From NCBI GenBank assembly GCA_035341665.1, contig DAOQVR010000004.1:248001-312000 (forward strand): 64,000 bases of DNA, in the 5' to 3' direction. Below are positions 7,597 to 16,675 of the stretch, piece after piece. The translations under genes were made by a program, and so were the position numbers. This DNA is from DAOQVR01 sp035341665. GTDB taxonomy: Bacteria; Chloroflexota; Anaerolineae; JAAYZQ01. Under the pieces are notes generated by a model. That model was not told the DNA's origin and searched no databases. It worked only from the letters and a program-made list of their open reading frames with translations. The number at the start of each line of letters is the position of its first letter. The first letter of the stretch is position 1.

Positions 7597-10179
7597 CTAT
7601 TCGAATTGGAGTGCCTCGATCACCTCCAAGCGGGCCGCCCTGCTGGCAGGCATAAGGGCAGCCACCTGCGAGACGACGATGGCAATGACAAGTCCTGCGA
7701 TGAGACCCTGCGTGGGAATCACCGGCGAGAGCTGATACCCCTGTGTGATGTTCGCACCGCCAATAAACAGGCGGGACATAAAGAGGCCGTACACAACTCC
7801 AAACACGCCCCCCATGACGCCCACAGTGCCCGCCTCGGCCAGGATCATCTTGACCACCTGCCAGCGGGTCATGCCGACGCCACGCAGCATGCCAATCTCG
7901 CGGGTGCGCTCCAGGACGCTCATCGTGAGAGTGTTGATCACCCCAAGAGCAGCCACAATCACGGCAATGATCGCGAGGACGTCGAACATGGAAAACGCCT
8001 GGCTTACGACCGACATCGCCTCGGCCTTCATCGCCTCGTTGGACTCGATTGTCAAGTGCTGGCGTTCCCCATAGAGCCGATCGATCTCCGCCTCGACCTG
8101 TGCCTGGGAGGCGCCAGGCGAGATCTTGATCTGGAACGCGCTGACATCGTTGACCCCGAAGTAGCGACGAAGGTCCTTCCAGCTACCCTCTAGGGCGAAG
8201 CCGCGGTCATTGAACTCACTGACGATAGCGCCAACCTCAAAATCCCGCTGGCCCCGCCGTGTCTCCAGCCGAATGGTGTCACCTGGCACCAGGTCGTACT
8301 TGTCCGACACCACCGTGCTGATGAAGACAACGTCACCCTGTGCCAGGCGGTCCATGAGCATCTCAGAGTCTGCCTTCGGATCGGAGAAGACGAAGGAGGT
8401 GACCCTGCGGTACGATTCCGGGTCATAGGCGTAGTAGGCAAGCGTATCCTGCGTGCCATCCGCCTTGAGCACCTTGACGTCGACCCGGCGCATGGGCGTA
8501 ACGGCCTCCACCCCCGATACGGCCTCGAGGCGCTGGCCCAGGTCATAGCGCAGAGCCCGGCCGGAGTAGACGTACAGGTCTCCGCCAATGTAGCCATCGA
8601 TCCAGGCCTGCACGTCCACCCGGAAGGACTCGGCAAGGGCCTGAATGCTGTACACCATCCCAATGCTGACCATCAGCGCGATCACAGTCATCGTGGTGCG
8701 CTGCTTTCCACGCTCGATGTTGCGGGTGCCCAACTGCCCCTCCCCCTTGTACAGGCCCCTGAGGAGGGGACTCAGCACCAGCACCCAGGCATGCACCGTC
8801 ACGGGGATGATGAACATGGCCCCAACAGACATGAGTGTCACGGCGCCGTTGCTGACATAGTACTGGATTGAAGACGACACCCTCACGTAGAATCCGGCGA
8901 CGGCGATCAGCAGCAAGCCGATGCCCCACGGCCAGCCTCGGCGCACCCACCACTGCTCCCGCTGGTTGCCCCGCACGCGAAGCGCCTCCAGCGGCGAGAT
9001 GCGGCCGGCTTGCATGGCCGGAATGCCAGAAGCGAAAAGCGTGACGGCGAGTCCGATCCCAATGCTGGTGAGCAGGCCGCCGAACGGCACCTGCACCTCT
9101 CGTACTGGCTGATTCAGCAGGTACTCCATGAGCCGGATCAGGCCACGGGCCATCAGGACACCCGCGCCAACACCCAGCCCGGCGCCGACAACGCCGAGGA
9201 TGACCGACTCGGTCATGATCTGGCCCATGACTTGGCGGCTGGTCATGCCCACCGTCCGGAGCATCCCTATCTCGCGGGTCCGCTCAACCACTGTCATCGT
9301 GAAGGTGTTGTAGATGAGAAAGGCCCCCACGATGATGGCGATGACACTGAAGAAGCTGAGTCCCATCTGGTAGACGTCCAGCATCTGCACCACGCGCTTG
9401 CCCTGGCTCGCCGGATAGGCAACGGTGTACGCCGTGCCAAGGCGGTCCTCCAGAGCCGACTGGAGGGCATCCAGGCCGTCTCCGTCGGCGTGGCCTGGTG
9501 CAGCGATGACATCAATCTGATCGAGATCGCCGGTGCGGCCGAAGATTTCCTGCGCCGCGCCAAGGGGCATGACGCCGAAAGCGCCGTTGTTGGTCTGGCC
9601 GACGCCTTCCTTCGAGATCAGGCCCGTTACACGCACCGTCTCGAGACCCGCTTCTGTAAGCAGGTCGATGTCTTCGCCGACCTCGATCTCATGCTCGTCC
9701 GCATACTCCTTGACCAGGACGATCTCGTAGGCATTCAAGTCGGAGGGCAGCAGGCTCCCCTCGACAGCCGCGTACTCGCGCGCCCTATCGTCGATGCTGG
9801 GATCAATGCCGTACACGACGAGCCGGATTGTGGCCCCCCCAAGCATGCTCGTTTCCCTCTGGCCCGCCAGATCTTGACCGGCCAGAAAGACCGTCATCTG
9901 GAGCGAGGGAACTGCGTCCTGGACACCGGGCGTACCCAGGACGACGCCCCGAACCCGCTCGGCAAATCCTTCTTCGTTATCGGTTGCGCTGAGGACCACC
10001 AGGTTGGCCTTGCCCGAAGCCGCACTAAAGACGCCGGCGAGCGAGTCCAGGGTGCTCAGATTGGTGATGCTGATCGCCAGGATCACGGCCACGCCCAGCA
10101 CGATCCCCGCGACGGTGAGCAAAGTACGTGACGGTCGCGCTCGAAGCGAGCGGATCGCCATGGCCAGTGTATGCTTCAT
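7597..10179 (-). CDS. MacB/FtsX-type ABC transporter permease, 860 aa
   Basis: This is the membrane subunit of an ABC exporter. A first helix at about residues 20-42 (TLLTVAGIVLGVAVILA) leads into a MacB-like periplasmic-core-type extracellular domain (about 50-270). An FtsX domain with three helices follows (about 280-400), then a second extracellular domain and a second FtsX domain (about 735-860). Both FtsX domains carry the VVERTREIGMLR / VLERTREIGMLR coupling signature. The architecture is two fused MacB/LolC-like halves, as in the large permeases of Gram-positive bacteria and Chloroflexota. Its stop and start are 15-16 bp from its neighbours. The likely substrate class is a lipid or other hydrophobic product. 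Confidence 0.92.
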   Translation of the reverse strand: MKHTLAMAIRSLRARPSRTLLTVAGIVLGVAVILAISITNLSTLDSLAGVFSAASGKANLVVLSATDNEEGFAERVRGVVLGTPGVQDAVPSLQMTVFLAGQDLAGQRETSMLGGATIRLVVYGIDPSIDDRAREYAAVEGSLLPSDLNAYEIVLVKEYADEHEIEVGEDIDLLTEAGLETVRVTGLISKEGVGQTNNGAFGVMPLGAAQEIFGRTGDLDQIDVIAAPGHADGDGLDALQSALEDRLGTAYTVAYPASQGKRVVQMLDVYQMGLSFFSVIAIIVGAFLIYNTFTMTVVERTREIGMLRTVGMTSRQVMGQIMTESVILGVVGAGLGVGAGVLMARGLIRLMEYLLNQPVREVQVPFGGLLTSIGIGLAVTLFASGIPAMQAGRISPLEALRVRGNQREQWWVRRGWPWGIGLLLIAVAGFYVRVSSSIQYYVSNGAVTLMSVGAMFIIPVTVHAWVLVLSPLLRGLYKGEGQLGTRNIERGKQRTTMTVIALMVSIGMVYSIQALAESFRVDVQAWIDGYIGGDLYVYSGRALRYDLGQRLEAVSGVEAVTPMRRVDVKVLKADGTQDTLAYYAYDPESYRRVTSFVFSDPKADSEMLMDRLAQGDVVFISTVVSDKYDLVPGDTIRLETRRGQRDFEVGAIVSEFNDRGFALEGSWKDLRRYFGVNDVSAFQIKISPGASQAQVEAEIDRLYGERQHLTIESNEAMKAEAMSVVSQAFSMFDVLAIIAVIVAALGVINTLTMSVLERTREIGMLRGVGMTRWQVVKMILAEAGTVGVMGGVFGVVYGLFMSRLFIGGANITQGYQLSPVIPTQGLIAGLVIAIVVSQVAALMPASRAARLEVIEALQFE

Positions 10180-10195
10180 GTCGAAGTCTGCCCCA

Positions 10196-10948
10196 TCAGT
10201 TGGCGAGGCGCTCCATCGTTTCCAGGACGGCCCGGACCCGTTGCGCCATGTCCGCGACGCCTTCGCAGAGCATCTCGGTGCTGATCCGTCCGTCTCTCAG
10301 AAAGACAACGCGGTCGGCGTAGGCTGCAGCGCGGGAGTCGTGGGTGACGATCACGATCGTCTGACCCAGCTCATCGCAGGAGCGGCGCAGGAGGTCCATG
10401 ACAAGCGTGCCGGTTTTGGAGTCCAGATTGCCCGTCGGCTCGTCGGCCAGGACCATGGCCGGACTGGTGATGAGTGCACGGGCGATGGCCACCCTCTGCT
10501 GCTCACCTCCTGAGAGCTGGTCGGGCTTGTGTCGTCGACGGTCTTTTAGCCCGACCAGCTCGAGCAGGTAGGTGATACGTTCCTCGTGCTTGCGAGGATT
10601 CTGCCCATCGATGATCAGCGGCAGCGCCACATTCTCCTCCGTGGACAGCGTGGGGAGGAGGTTGAAGAACTGGAAGATAAAGCCGATGTTGCGGCGCCGC
10701 ACCAGCGTGGCCTGTTTGTCGTCCAGGATCGAGAGTCTCTGGCCGGCGAGGGTTACCTCGCCCTCAGAAGGCTTGTCAAGCCCACCCAGCAGATGTAACA
10801 GGGTGGATTTGCCACTGCCCGACGGGCCCATGATGGCAACGAACTCCCCCTTTCGGACGCAAAAGTCGACGCCATCGAGCGCGCGCACTCGGTGCTCGCC
10901 CATCTGATATGTCTTCCGCAGGCCACGCGCATCCAGTATGTCTGTCAT
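10196..10948 (-). CDS. MacB/LolD-type ABC transporter ATPase
   Basis: This is the ATPase partner of the adjacent FtsX-type permease. It has Walker A GPSGSGKST (41-49), signature LSGGEQQR (145-152), Walker B VLADE (166-170) with the family-typical PTGNLD, and the H-loop VTHD. At 250 aa it is slightly longer than LolD because of a short acidic C-terminal extension. It lies 16 bp upstream of the permease and 7 bp downstream of the acyl carrier protein gene, so exporter and carrier are made from one message. This pairing is the strongest hint that the product carried on the ACP is exported. Confidence 0.94.
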   Translation of the reverse strand: MTDILDARGLRKTYQMGEHRVRALDGVDFCVRKGEFVAIMGPSGSGKSTLLHLLGGLDKPSEGEVTLAGQRLSILDDKQATLVRRRNIGFIFQFFNLLPTLSTEENVALPLIIDGQNPRKHEERITYLLELVGLKDRRRHKPDQLSGGEQQRVAIARALITSPAMVLADEPTGNLDSKTGTLVMDLLRRSCDELGQTIVIVTHDSRAAAYADRVVFLRDGRISTEMLCEGVADMAQRVRAVLETMERLAN

Positions 10949-10955
10949 GATTCCC

Positions 10956-11207
10956 CTACACCACGAAATTCCTCAGATAGTACTCGTAGGAGTCGCCAAC
11001 GGTCTGGATGTCCCACAGTGCCTCGGTGGGGATCTGGACCCCAAGCCTTTCGATCGTGAGAGCCATCTCCAACCACCGGATCGAGTCCACCATCAGGTCA
11101 TTCAGGAATGAGGCTTCCCGTGTCAGCTTGGCCTCGTCGACCAGCAGGACCTCGGCGAGTACCCGCCGGAACTCCTCAAAGGACATCGGTGTTCCGCTGT
11201 TAGCCAT
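10956..11207 (-). CDS. Stand-alone acyl carrier protein
   Basis: This 83-aa protein has the four-helix layout of acyl or peptidyl carrier proteins and the phosphopantetheine attachment serine S42 in LMVDSIRWLEM, a variant of the usual DSL motif. ATG follows GGGAGG at normal spacing. It would hold an acyl or aryl group as a thioester in the cytoplasm. Adenylate-forming enzymes, a hydrolase and an SDR encoded next to it are plausible loading, off-loading and tailoring partners. It is not in a housekeeping fatty-acid cluster, so a dedicated role in a specialised pathway is more likely than AcpP. Confidence 0.85.
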   Translation of the reverse strand: MANSGTPMSFEEFRRVLAEVLLVDEAKLTREASFLNDLMVDSIRWLEMALTIERLGVQIPTEALWDIQTVGDSYEYYLRNFVV

Positions 11208-11270
11208 TGTGTTCCTCCCAAGCTTGATTGGATCTTGTGCAAACCATGGAAAAGAGAACTAGCCGTGCTG

Positions 11271-12233
11271 TTACGCTGTCAGGCCGTACGTGATGACTCC
11301 CCCTCTCTCAGATTGATACACCCTCCCCTCGTCGCGTAAAGCGTCCAGGTAGCTCATCACAACCTCGATACCGGTGAGGACGTCGTAGCTCTGGAAGACC
11401 CCGGCGGATCTACTCCACAGCTCGTAGACAGTCTGATTCCCTTCCTCCAGGGCCGCCGATAGGCTCTCGCGACCTTCCGCAAGGTTCGCGCGGTCTCTGG
11501 CGATCAGGACGCCCGCATCGTTGGCAGGCGGTCCATGGCCCGGCAGTACCTCCCGGATATCGAGCTCGCCCAGGAGCTCAAGCGAGAGGGCAAAGGCGCT
11601 CACTTGGTTCGAGCCCGTCGGCGGCTCGGCAACCGGATAGGGCACAGGGATGAACGCGTAGTCGGGCAGCAGGCAGTCGCCCGAGATGAGCCTCCCGCCA
11701 TCAGCCTGGTAGAGGCCGAGGTGCCCAATGCAGTGACCCGGTGTCGGTACCACGTGCCATGGCCTCCCACCGAGGGTGAGGATCTGCCCATCATGAAGCG
11801 ACTCCAGGCACTCCAGGGGCACCGATTCCGCAAAGCACTTGTACATCGAGGTACGAAGCCGCAGAATACCCCAGGCACCATCGGGCGCGCCCGACTCGCG
11901 CAGATGGGCTGCAGACTGGTCGGCGAGGCGCTCCTGCTCTCCCTCATAGTCAGTCATACACCGGACACCCTGCCTGTGCACCAACACCTTCGCCCCCGAC
12001 TCTTCTACGATCTGTCTGGTCAGCCCAAAGTGGTCAAGGTGCGGATGCGTGATCACCACCTGGTCTAGATCTGCCAGGCCAAGCCCGACAGCCGCCATTG
12101 CTGCCTTCAGTGCCTCCAGCCCTCGTGCCGACTTGGGCCCTGTGTCGATCAACGTCAGCTCATCGCCCTGGATGAGATACGCATTGGCTGATCGCATGGG
12201 GGGAGGCATCGGGAGCGTGAGCCTATGGATCAC
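11271..12233 (-). CDS. Metallo-beta-lactamase-fold hydrolase
   Basis: This 320-aa protein has the MBL metal motif HPHLDH (63-68), a downstream PTPGHCIGH, the bridging Asp in SGDCLL and the final LPGHGPP. After the core, about 75 C-terminal residues look like the winged-helix extension of LACTB2/RNase-Z-type thioesterase-like hydrolases. I chose GTG at 12233, behind a GAGGGG ribosome site; an upstream in-frame ATG at 12371 would overlap the preceding gene by 52 bp and add an arginine-rich, unlikely leader. In this context a thioesterase acting on the ACP- or CoA-bound intermediate is a reasonable guess. The substrate is not determined by sequence. Confidence 0.85.
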   Translation of the reverse strand: MIHRLTLPMPPPMRSANAYLIQGDELTLIDTGPKSARGLEALKAAMAAVGLGLADLDQVVITHPHLDHFGLTRQIVEESGAKVLVHRQGVRCMTDYEGEQERLADQSAAHLRESGAPDGAWGILRLRTSMYKCFAESVPLECLESLHDGQILTLGGRPWHVVPTPGHCIGHLGLYQADGGRLISGDCLLPDYAFIPVPYPVAEPPTGSNQVSAFALSLELLGELDIREVLPGHGPPANDAGVLIARDRANLAEGRESLSAALEEGNQTVYELWSRSAGVFQSYDVLTGIEVVMSYLDALRDEGRVYQSERGGVITYGLTA

Positions 12234-12319
12234 CGCTGTTTCCCCCCTCTTCCGTGACTCAAGCACCCTGACGAACTCGGTGCGTCCCGTCCCTGTGTCC
12301 GGCCGTAGGGTGCAGCCCG

Positions 12320-13909
12320 CTAGCCGGCACCTTGATCTGGCTCTTTCATCGCCTCCTCGCGCAGCATCCACCGCCTCACCCGCTGGGTGGCGCTGAACGG
12401 CAACGATGAGACGAATCGCACCTCGTCGGGTATCTTGTACGCGGCGAGTGTTCCGCGGCAGTACTCCACCACTTCGGTCGCGGTCATCTCCATGTTCGGA
12501 CGGAGTTGCACGTAGGCACGGATCCGCTCGCCGGTGATCGGGCTCGGCACCCCGATGACGCCCACCGCGGCGATCATGGGGTTCGTCTTCAGGTGGTTCT
12601 CAATCTCCTCGGGGTAGACGTTCATCAGCGAGCGGCGAATCGTGTCCTTCTTCCGTCCCACAAAGCGGATGTAGCCCTCTTTGGTGACAAAGCGCGCCAT
12701 GTCGCCCGTGTGGAAGAAGCCGTCCCGGTCGAACACCACGGCGTTGAGATCCGGGCGGTTCCAGTAGCCGGTAAAGACCGCGCGGCCGCGCACCATGATC
12801 TCCCCCACATCACCGAAGGGTACGTCGCGGCCCTGCTCGTCCACGACCTTGACCTCCAGGTCTCCGATAGCGCGCCCATCGGTCGTGGCGCTCAGCTCCG
12901 GTGGGTCGTCCAGCCGGGTGCTGGTGATCCCGCGCATCTCGGACATCCCGTAGCCGACAGTCGTCCTGCACCTGAAGCGCTGCCAAATCGCGTTCACAAG
13001 CTCCATGGTGATCGGCTCACCGCCAAGCCCCACGCGGCGCATGGACGACACGTCGTACTGATCGAACGTCGGCAGGCTCATGGCCCAGCGAACCATCGTC
13101 GGATAGGTGTCCGTGTCCGTGACTTTCTCGTCCTGGATGGCCTGGAGAATGGACCGCGGATCGAATTGCATGAGCCCGACCAGCCTCATGCCATACAGTA
13201 GCGGCAGGGCTACCGCGCGGAAGCCAAATGTCAGGAAGAGAGGAGGGATCTGGAGCATGACATGCTCGGCGGCGTAGTGGTTGATGTCCTGCGCGTCCAC
13301 GTACAGAAAGTTGTACGACGTGACTGGCACCGCCTTGGACGTACCGGTGGTGCCGCCCGAGAAGAGCAGGGCAAAGGGATCATCGTACGTCACGCCCGCG
13401 CGCACAAAGGTCTCCTGCGGGGCCGGTGTCTCAGCCTCCAGTATCTCCTGCAGCGATGAATACCCCTCCTGCTTGGGTCCCATGACGATCACCTGGCCAA
13501 GTTTCGGCAGGCGAGTGCGCAGGCCTTCGATCATGGCCACCAGGTCGCGATTGGCAAAGGGTGACGCCAGGACCAGGGCCTTGGCGTCTGTATCCCGCAG
13601 CTGGAACTCGACCTCTGCCGGCGGCAACAGCGGATTCACCAGGACGCCGATCGCCCCCATCTTGGCCAGGCCCAGCATCACATAGGGAAGCTCAACCACG
13701 GAGGGCAGCATGACACCCACACAGTCGCCTTTGCCAAGGCCCATCCGCTCAAACTGCATGACCAGGCGGTTCGCCCTATCGTTCCACTCCCCAAACGTGG
13801 CACGCTTGCCTCCAAAGACGAGTGCGTCCTTGTCCGGGAATCGCCGTGCCTGGTGCTCCAACGCCGCGCCGACCGTCTGTTCTGCGGTGACTCGCACTTC
13901 TTGTGACAT
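12320..13909 (-). CDS. FadD-like acyl-CoA/acyl-ACP ligase, A10 Lys replaced (paralog 1)
   Basis: This 529-aa adenylate-forming protein has the AMP-binding P-loop FSGGTTGTSKAVP, the A5 motif GYGMSE, A7 HTGD and A8 GRKKDTIRR. The C-terminal A10 motif, normally PxTxxGK with a catalytic lysine, reads LPFSATQRVRR, so arginine occupies the lysine position. The same replacement is present in the adjacent paralog. AAGGAG lies five bases before ATG. The neighbouring ACP gene suggests loading of an acid onto a carrier, but the adenylation half-reaction may be weak or altered. Alternatives are a dedicated acyl-AMP transfer enzyme or an allosteric partner of the second ligase. Confidence 0.85.
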   Translation of the reverse strand: MSQEVRVTAEQTVGAALEHQARRFPDKDALVFGGKRATFGEWNDRANRLVMQFERMGLGKGDCVGVMLPSVVELPYVMLGLAKMGAIGVLVNPLLPPAEVEFQLRDTDAKALVLASPFANRDLVAMIEGLRTRLPKLGQVIVMGPKQEGYSSLQEILEAETPAPQETFVRAGVTYDDPFALLFSGGTTGTSKAVPVTSYNFLYVDAQDINHYAAEHVMLQIPPLFLTFGFRAVALPLLYGMRLVGLMQFDPRSILQAIQDEKVTDTDTYPTMVRWAMSLPTFDQYDVSSMRRVGLGGEPITMELVNAIWQRFRCRTTVGYGMSEMRGITSTRLDDPPELSATTDGRAIGDLEVKVVDEQGRDVPFGDVGEIMVRGRAVFTGYWNRPDLNAVVFDRDGFFHTGDMARFVTKEGYIRFVGRKKDTIRRSLMNVYPEEIENHLKTNPMIAAVGVIGVPSPITGERIRAYVQLRPNMEMTATEVVEYCRGTLAAYKIPDEVRFVSSLPFSATQRVRRWMLREEAMKEPDQGAG

Positions 13910-13947
13910 GTGTTCTCCTTGTCAGTACAGGAATGATGGTGGGCGCT

Positions 13948-15555
13948 CTACGACTGAGCCTGCTCCGTCTCTTGCTTCGCCCGTTCACGCAGCTTGAAAC
14001 GCTGTACCCGTCGGACCGGGCTCAGCGGCAGGGCTTCCACGAAGCGCACTTCATCGGGGATTTTGAAGGGAGCGAGGTGTTTGCGGCAATGGTCCACCAC
14101 CTCGGCGGGCGTCATGGTCTGGCCGGGGTGCAGCTGCACATAGGCCCGAATTCGCTCGCCGGCAAACGCGCCCGGCACGCCGATCACGCCGGCATTGGCT
14201 ATGCGGGGGTCGGTCTTGAGCGTGTTCTCGATCTCCTCCGGGTAGACGGTCTGCATACCGTGACGGATTGTGTCCTTGGCCCGTCCTACAATGCGGATGT
14301 AGCCCTGCTCATTGACGACACGGCCCAGGTCGCCGGTGTAGAACCAGCCCTCGGCGTCCCTCACCTGAGCAGTCTCTTCCGGGCGATTCCAGTACCGCTC
14401 GATGACCGGCCTGCCGCGCACCGCAATCTCGCCTACTTCGCCGTGAGGGACCTCCTTCCGCCGCGAGTCCACAATCCTGAGCTCGATCTCGGGGAATGGC
14501 TTGCCATCGGAGCTCTCGAGCAGCTCGGGCGGATCGGGCGGGTCGAAGATAGTGGCGGCAATGGACCGCGACTCGGTCATGCCGTACCCGGTCACGCTGA
14601 AGGCGCCAAATCGCTTCTGCACTGTCCGCACCAGCTCGGCACTCACCGGCTCGCCCCCGATCGCGATGGCACGCATGGAGGAGAGGTCATATTGGTCAAA
14701 GGTGGGTAGGCTCATCATCACGCGCAGCATGGTCGGGTAGCTGAACATGTAGGTGATCTTCTCGTCCTGGATGAGCTGCAAAATCTGGCGTGGATCGAAC
14801 TGGGGCATCCCCACCAGCTTCATCCCATAGCCCAGGGCGGTGCCGAGCATGATAAAGCCGGCCGTCATGAACATGGGTGAAACCATGAGCAGGGCGTCGT
14901 TCTCGTTCAACCACCTGCCTTCCATGGCGTCCCACCGTCCGGCATCCGGGTAGAGATACTGGAAAGAGTTCGAAACCACTCCCTTGGGCATGCCGGTCGT
15001 CCCACCAGAGAAGAAGATGAACACCGCGTCGTCTTTCGTGAGCCCTTCGCGCACGAAGGTGGGACGCGGATCGGGCGTTGGCCCTGCCAGCAACTGGAAG
15101 ATGGAAAGTGCTCCCTCCAAAGGCGGGCCGAGGACGATCACGTGTTGCAGCTCAGGTAGGTTCGGGCGCATGGCGGCGACGGCCGCCAAGTTGTCGCGCC
15201 CCATGAACTGCGGCAGCATGAAGAGAATCTTGGCCCCAGCGTCCTTGAGGATATACTCCACCTCGGTCGGCTGGAGCATGATGTTCATCGGGACGCTGAT
15301 CGCCCCCAGCTTGGCCGCGGCCCACGCTGCGATCGGGAACTCGGCACAGGAGGGCAGCATGATCGCGATGCGGTCCCCCTTCTCCAGGCCCAGCTTCTCG
15401 AGCTGGACGAGTAGGATGTTCACCTTGTCGTCCCACTGCCGGAAGCTGAGCCGCGAGCCCCCAAAGACCAGCGCCTCCTTGTCGCCAAAGCGGCGGGCGG
15501 CAATCTCCAGGAGCTCCCCCACTGGGATCTCACACTCGTAGCCGTGCTTTCCCAT
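13948..15555 (-). CDS. FadD-like acyl-CoA/acyl-ACP ligase, A10 Lys replaced (paralog 2)
   Basis: This 535-aa paralog is similar over its whole length to the next gene downstream. It carries FFSGGTTGMPKGVV as P-loop, GYGMTESRS as A5, YTGDLGRV as A7 and GRAKDTIRH as A8. At A10 it reads LPLSPVRRVQR, again with arginine where the catalytic lysine is expected. ATG at 15555 has GGAG eight bases upstream; an earlier in-frame ATG would run into an unlikely leader. The stop lies 38 bp before the start of paralog 1. The pair probably arose by duplication within the cluster. CoA or ACP ligase activity is inferred from fold only. Confidence 0.85.
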   Translation of the reverse strand: MGKHGYECEIPVGELLEIAARRFGDKEALVFGGSRLSFRQWDDKVNILLVQLEKLGLEKGDRIAIMLPSCAEFPIAAWAAAKLGAISVPMNIMLQPTEVEYILKDAGAKILFMLPQFMGRDNLAAVAAMRPNLPELQHVIVLGPPLEGALSIFQLLAGPTPDPRPTFVREGLTKDDAVFIFFSGGTTGMPKGVVSNSFQYLYPDAGRWDAMEGRWLNENDALLMVSPMFMTAGFIMLGTALGYGMKLVGMPQFDPRQILQLIQDEKITYMFSYPTMLRVMMSLPTFDQYDLSSMRAIAIGGEPVSAELVRTVQKRFGAFSVTGYGMTESRSIAATIFDPPDPPELLESSDGKPFPEIELRIVDSRRKEVPHGEVGEIAVRGRPVIERYWNRPEETAQVRDAEGWFYTGDLGRVVNEQGYIRIVGRAKDTIRHGMQTVYPEEIENTLKTDPRIANAGVIGVPGAFAGERIRAYVQLHPGQTMTPAEVVDHCRKHLAPFKIPDEVRFVEALPLSPVRRVQRFKLRERAKQETEQAQS

Positions 15556-15624
15556 CGTCCATCTCCTTTCTCGATATGGGCATCCAGGCCCTGGGACGCC
15601 GTACCGTCCCCGGCCCACTGAGCT

Positions 15625-16626
15625 CTAGATGTAGCGCTTCGCTCTAAGCCACTCCTCTGTCAAGCGCATCCCTTCGTCCAGGGAAATGCGCGGCGCGTAG
15701 GATAGCTCGCGACAGGCCTTGTCGAGCCTGAATACCGCCTTCTGCGTCATCAGCGTCACGGCCGCGCGCGTTAGGAAAGGCGGTCGCCCGGTGCGTTCTG
15801 CCTTAGCCTCCGCCTCCGCCGCTTTCAGCATAGCAGTCTCCTTGGGGATGGAAGGCAGGGCGCCTTTGCCCATCATCCGGGCATAGCGCCCAAAGAACTC
15901 TCGCCAGGTCGTTCCCACCCCGTCGCTGATGATGTAGGCCTGGCAGCCGCTCTGATCCTTCTGCGCTGCCAGGACGTAGGCATCCACGAGGTTGTCCACG
16001 TACAAGTGGTTGGTCAGGCCTTCGCCGCCGTCGATCAGCTCCATCCAGCCCAGCTTGATGGCCACCACCGGCCCCAGTGTCCCGGTGGTGGATCGCGGCC
16101 CATAGATGTCAGCAGGCCGCAGGATCGTGGCGTTCAATCCCCGCTCGTGGGCATACCTCTGGACCAGCACCTCGGCCGCGATCTTGGAGTCTGCATAGGG
16201 GTTGCCTGACGCGTGATTGAGGGGAGATGCCTCGTCGGTACCATCGTCTGGCTCCAGTCCATAGACGGCGACCGAACTGGTGTGAATCACCCGCGCGACA
16301 CGCGCGCCGGCCGCTGCTATCAGCACGTTCTCCGTGCCGAGGGCGTTGGTGCGATACAGATCCTCCGACTTGCCCCACTCCCTGACGAGAGCAGCGCAGT
16401 GGAATACCATGTCTGCACCGTCGAAGGCGGCGCGCAAGGATCCGGGTTCGGTGATGCTGCCGGGGCACAAGTGAATGCCGAGGTCCCGAAGGTGCTCGAT
16501 CCGGCTGGTGGGTCGCACAAGAGCGCGGACGCAGGCTCTCTCCCGCGTGGCGAGACGAGCCGCAAGGTGCCCCCCGACAAAGCCGGAGGCCCCAGTCACG
16601 ACGACTGTTCTGCCGGCAAGGTCCAC
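15625..16626 (-). CDS. Extended SDR, NAD(P)-dependent epimerase/3-beta-HSD-like
   Basis: This 333-aa protein has the nucleotide-binding TGASGFVGGH motif (11-20), an active-site serine in HTSSVAVYG and the catalytic pair Y144/K148 in NPYADSK. It belongs to the extended short-chain dehydrogenase class that includes sugar epimerases, dihydroflavonol reductases, 3-beta-hydroxysteroid dehydrogenases and HpnA-like enzymes. I chose GTG at 16626 because AAGGAGGAGGAGG sits right before it; a GTG seven codons earlier would lie in front of this ribosome site. It would reduce, oxidise or epimerise the intermediate of the cluster. The substrate is unknown. Confidence 0.88.
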   Translation of the reverse strand: MDLAGRTVVVTGASGFVGGHLAARLATRERACVRALVRPTSRIEHLRDLGIHLCPGSITEPGSLRAAFDGADMVFHCAALVREWGKSEDLYRTNALGTENVLIAAAGARVARVIHTSSVAVYGLEPDDGTDEASPLNHASGNPYADSKIAAEVLVQRYAHERGLNATILRPADIYGPRSTTGTLGPVVAIKLGWMELIDGGEGLTNHLYVDNLVDAYVLAAQKDQSGCQAYIISDGVGTTWREFFGRYARMMGKGALPSIPKETAMLKAAEAEAKAERTGRPPFLTRAAVTLMTQKAVFRLDKACRELSYAPRISLDEGMRLTEEWLRAKRYI

Positions 16627-16675
16627 CCCCTCCTCCTCCTTGGGCACGCCTCGTGCCCCTCGCCTGTGCGCCGGT

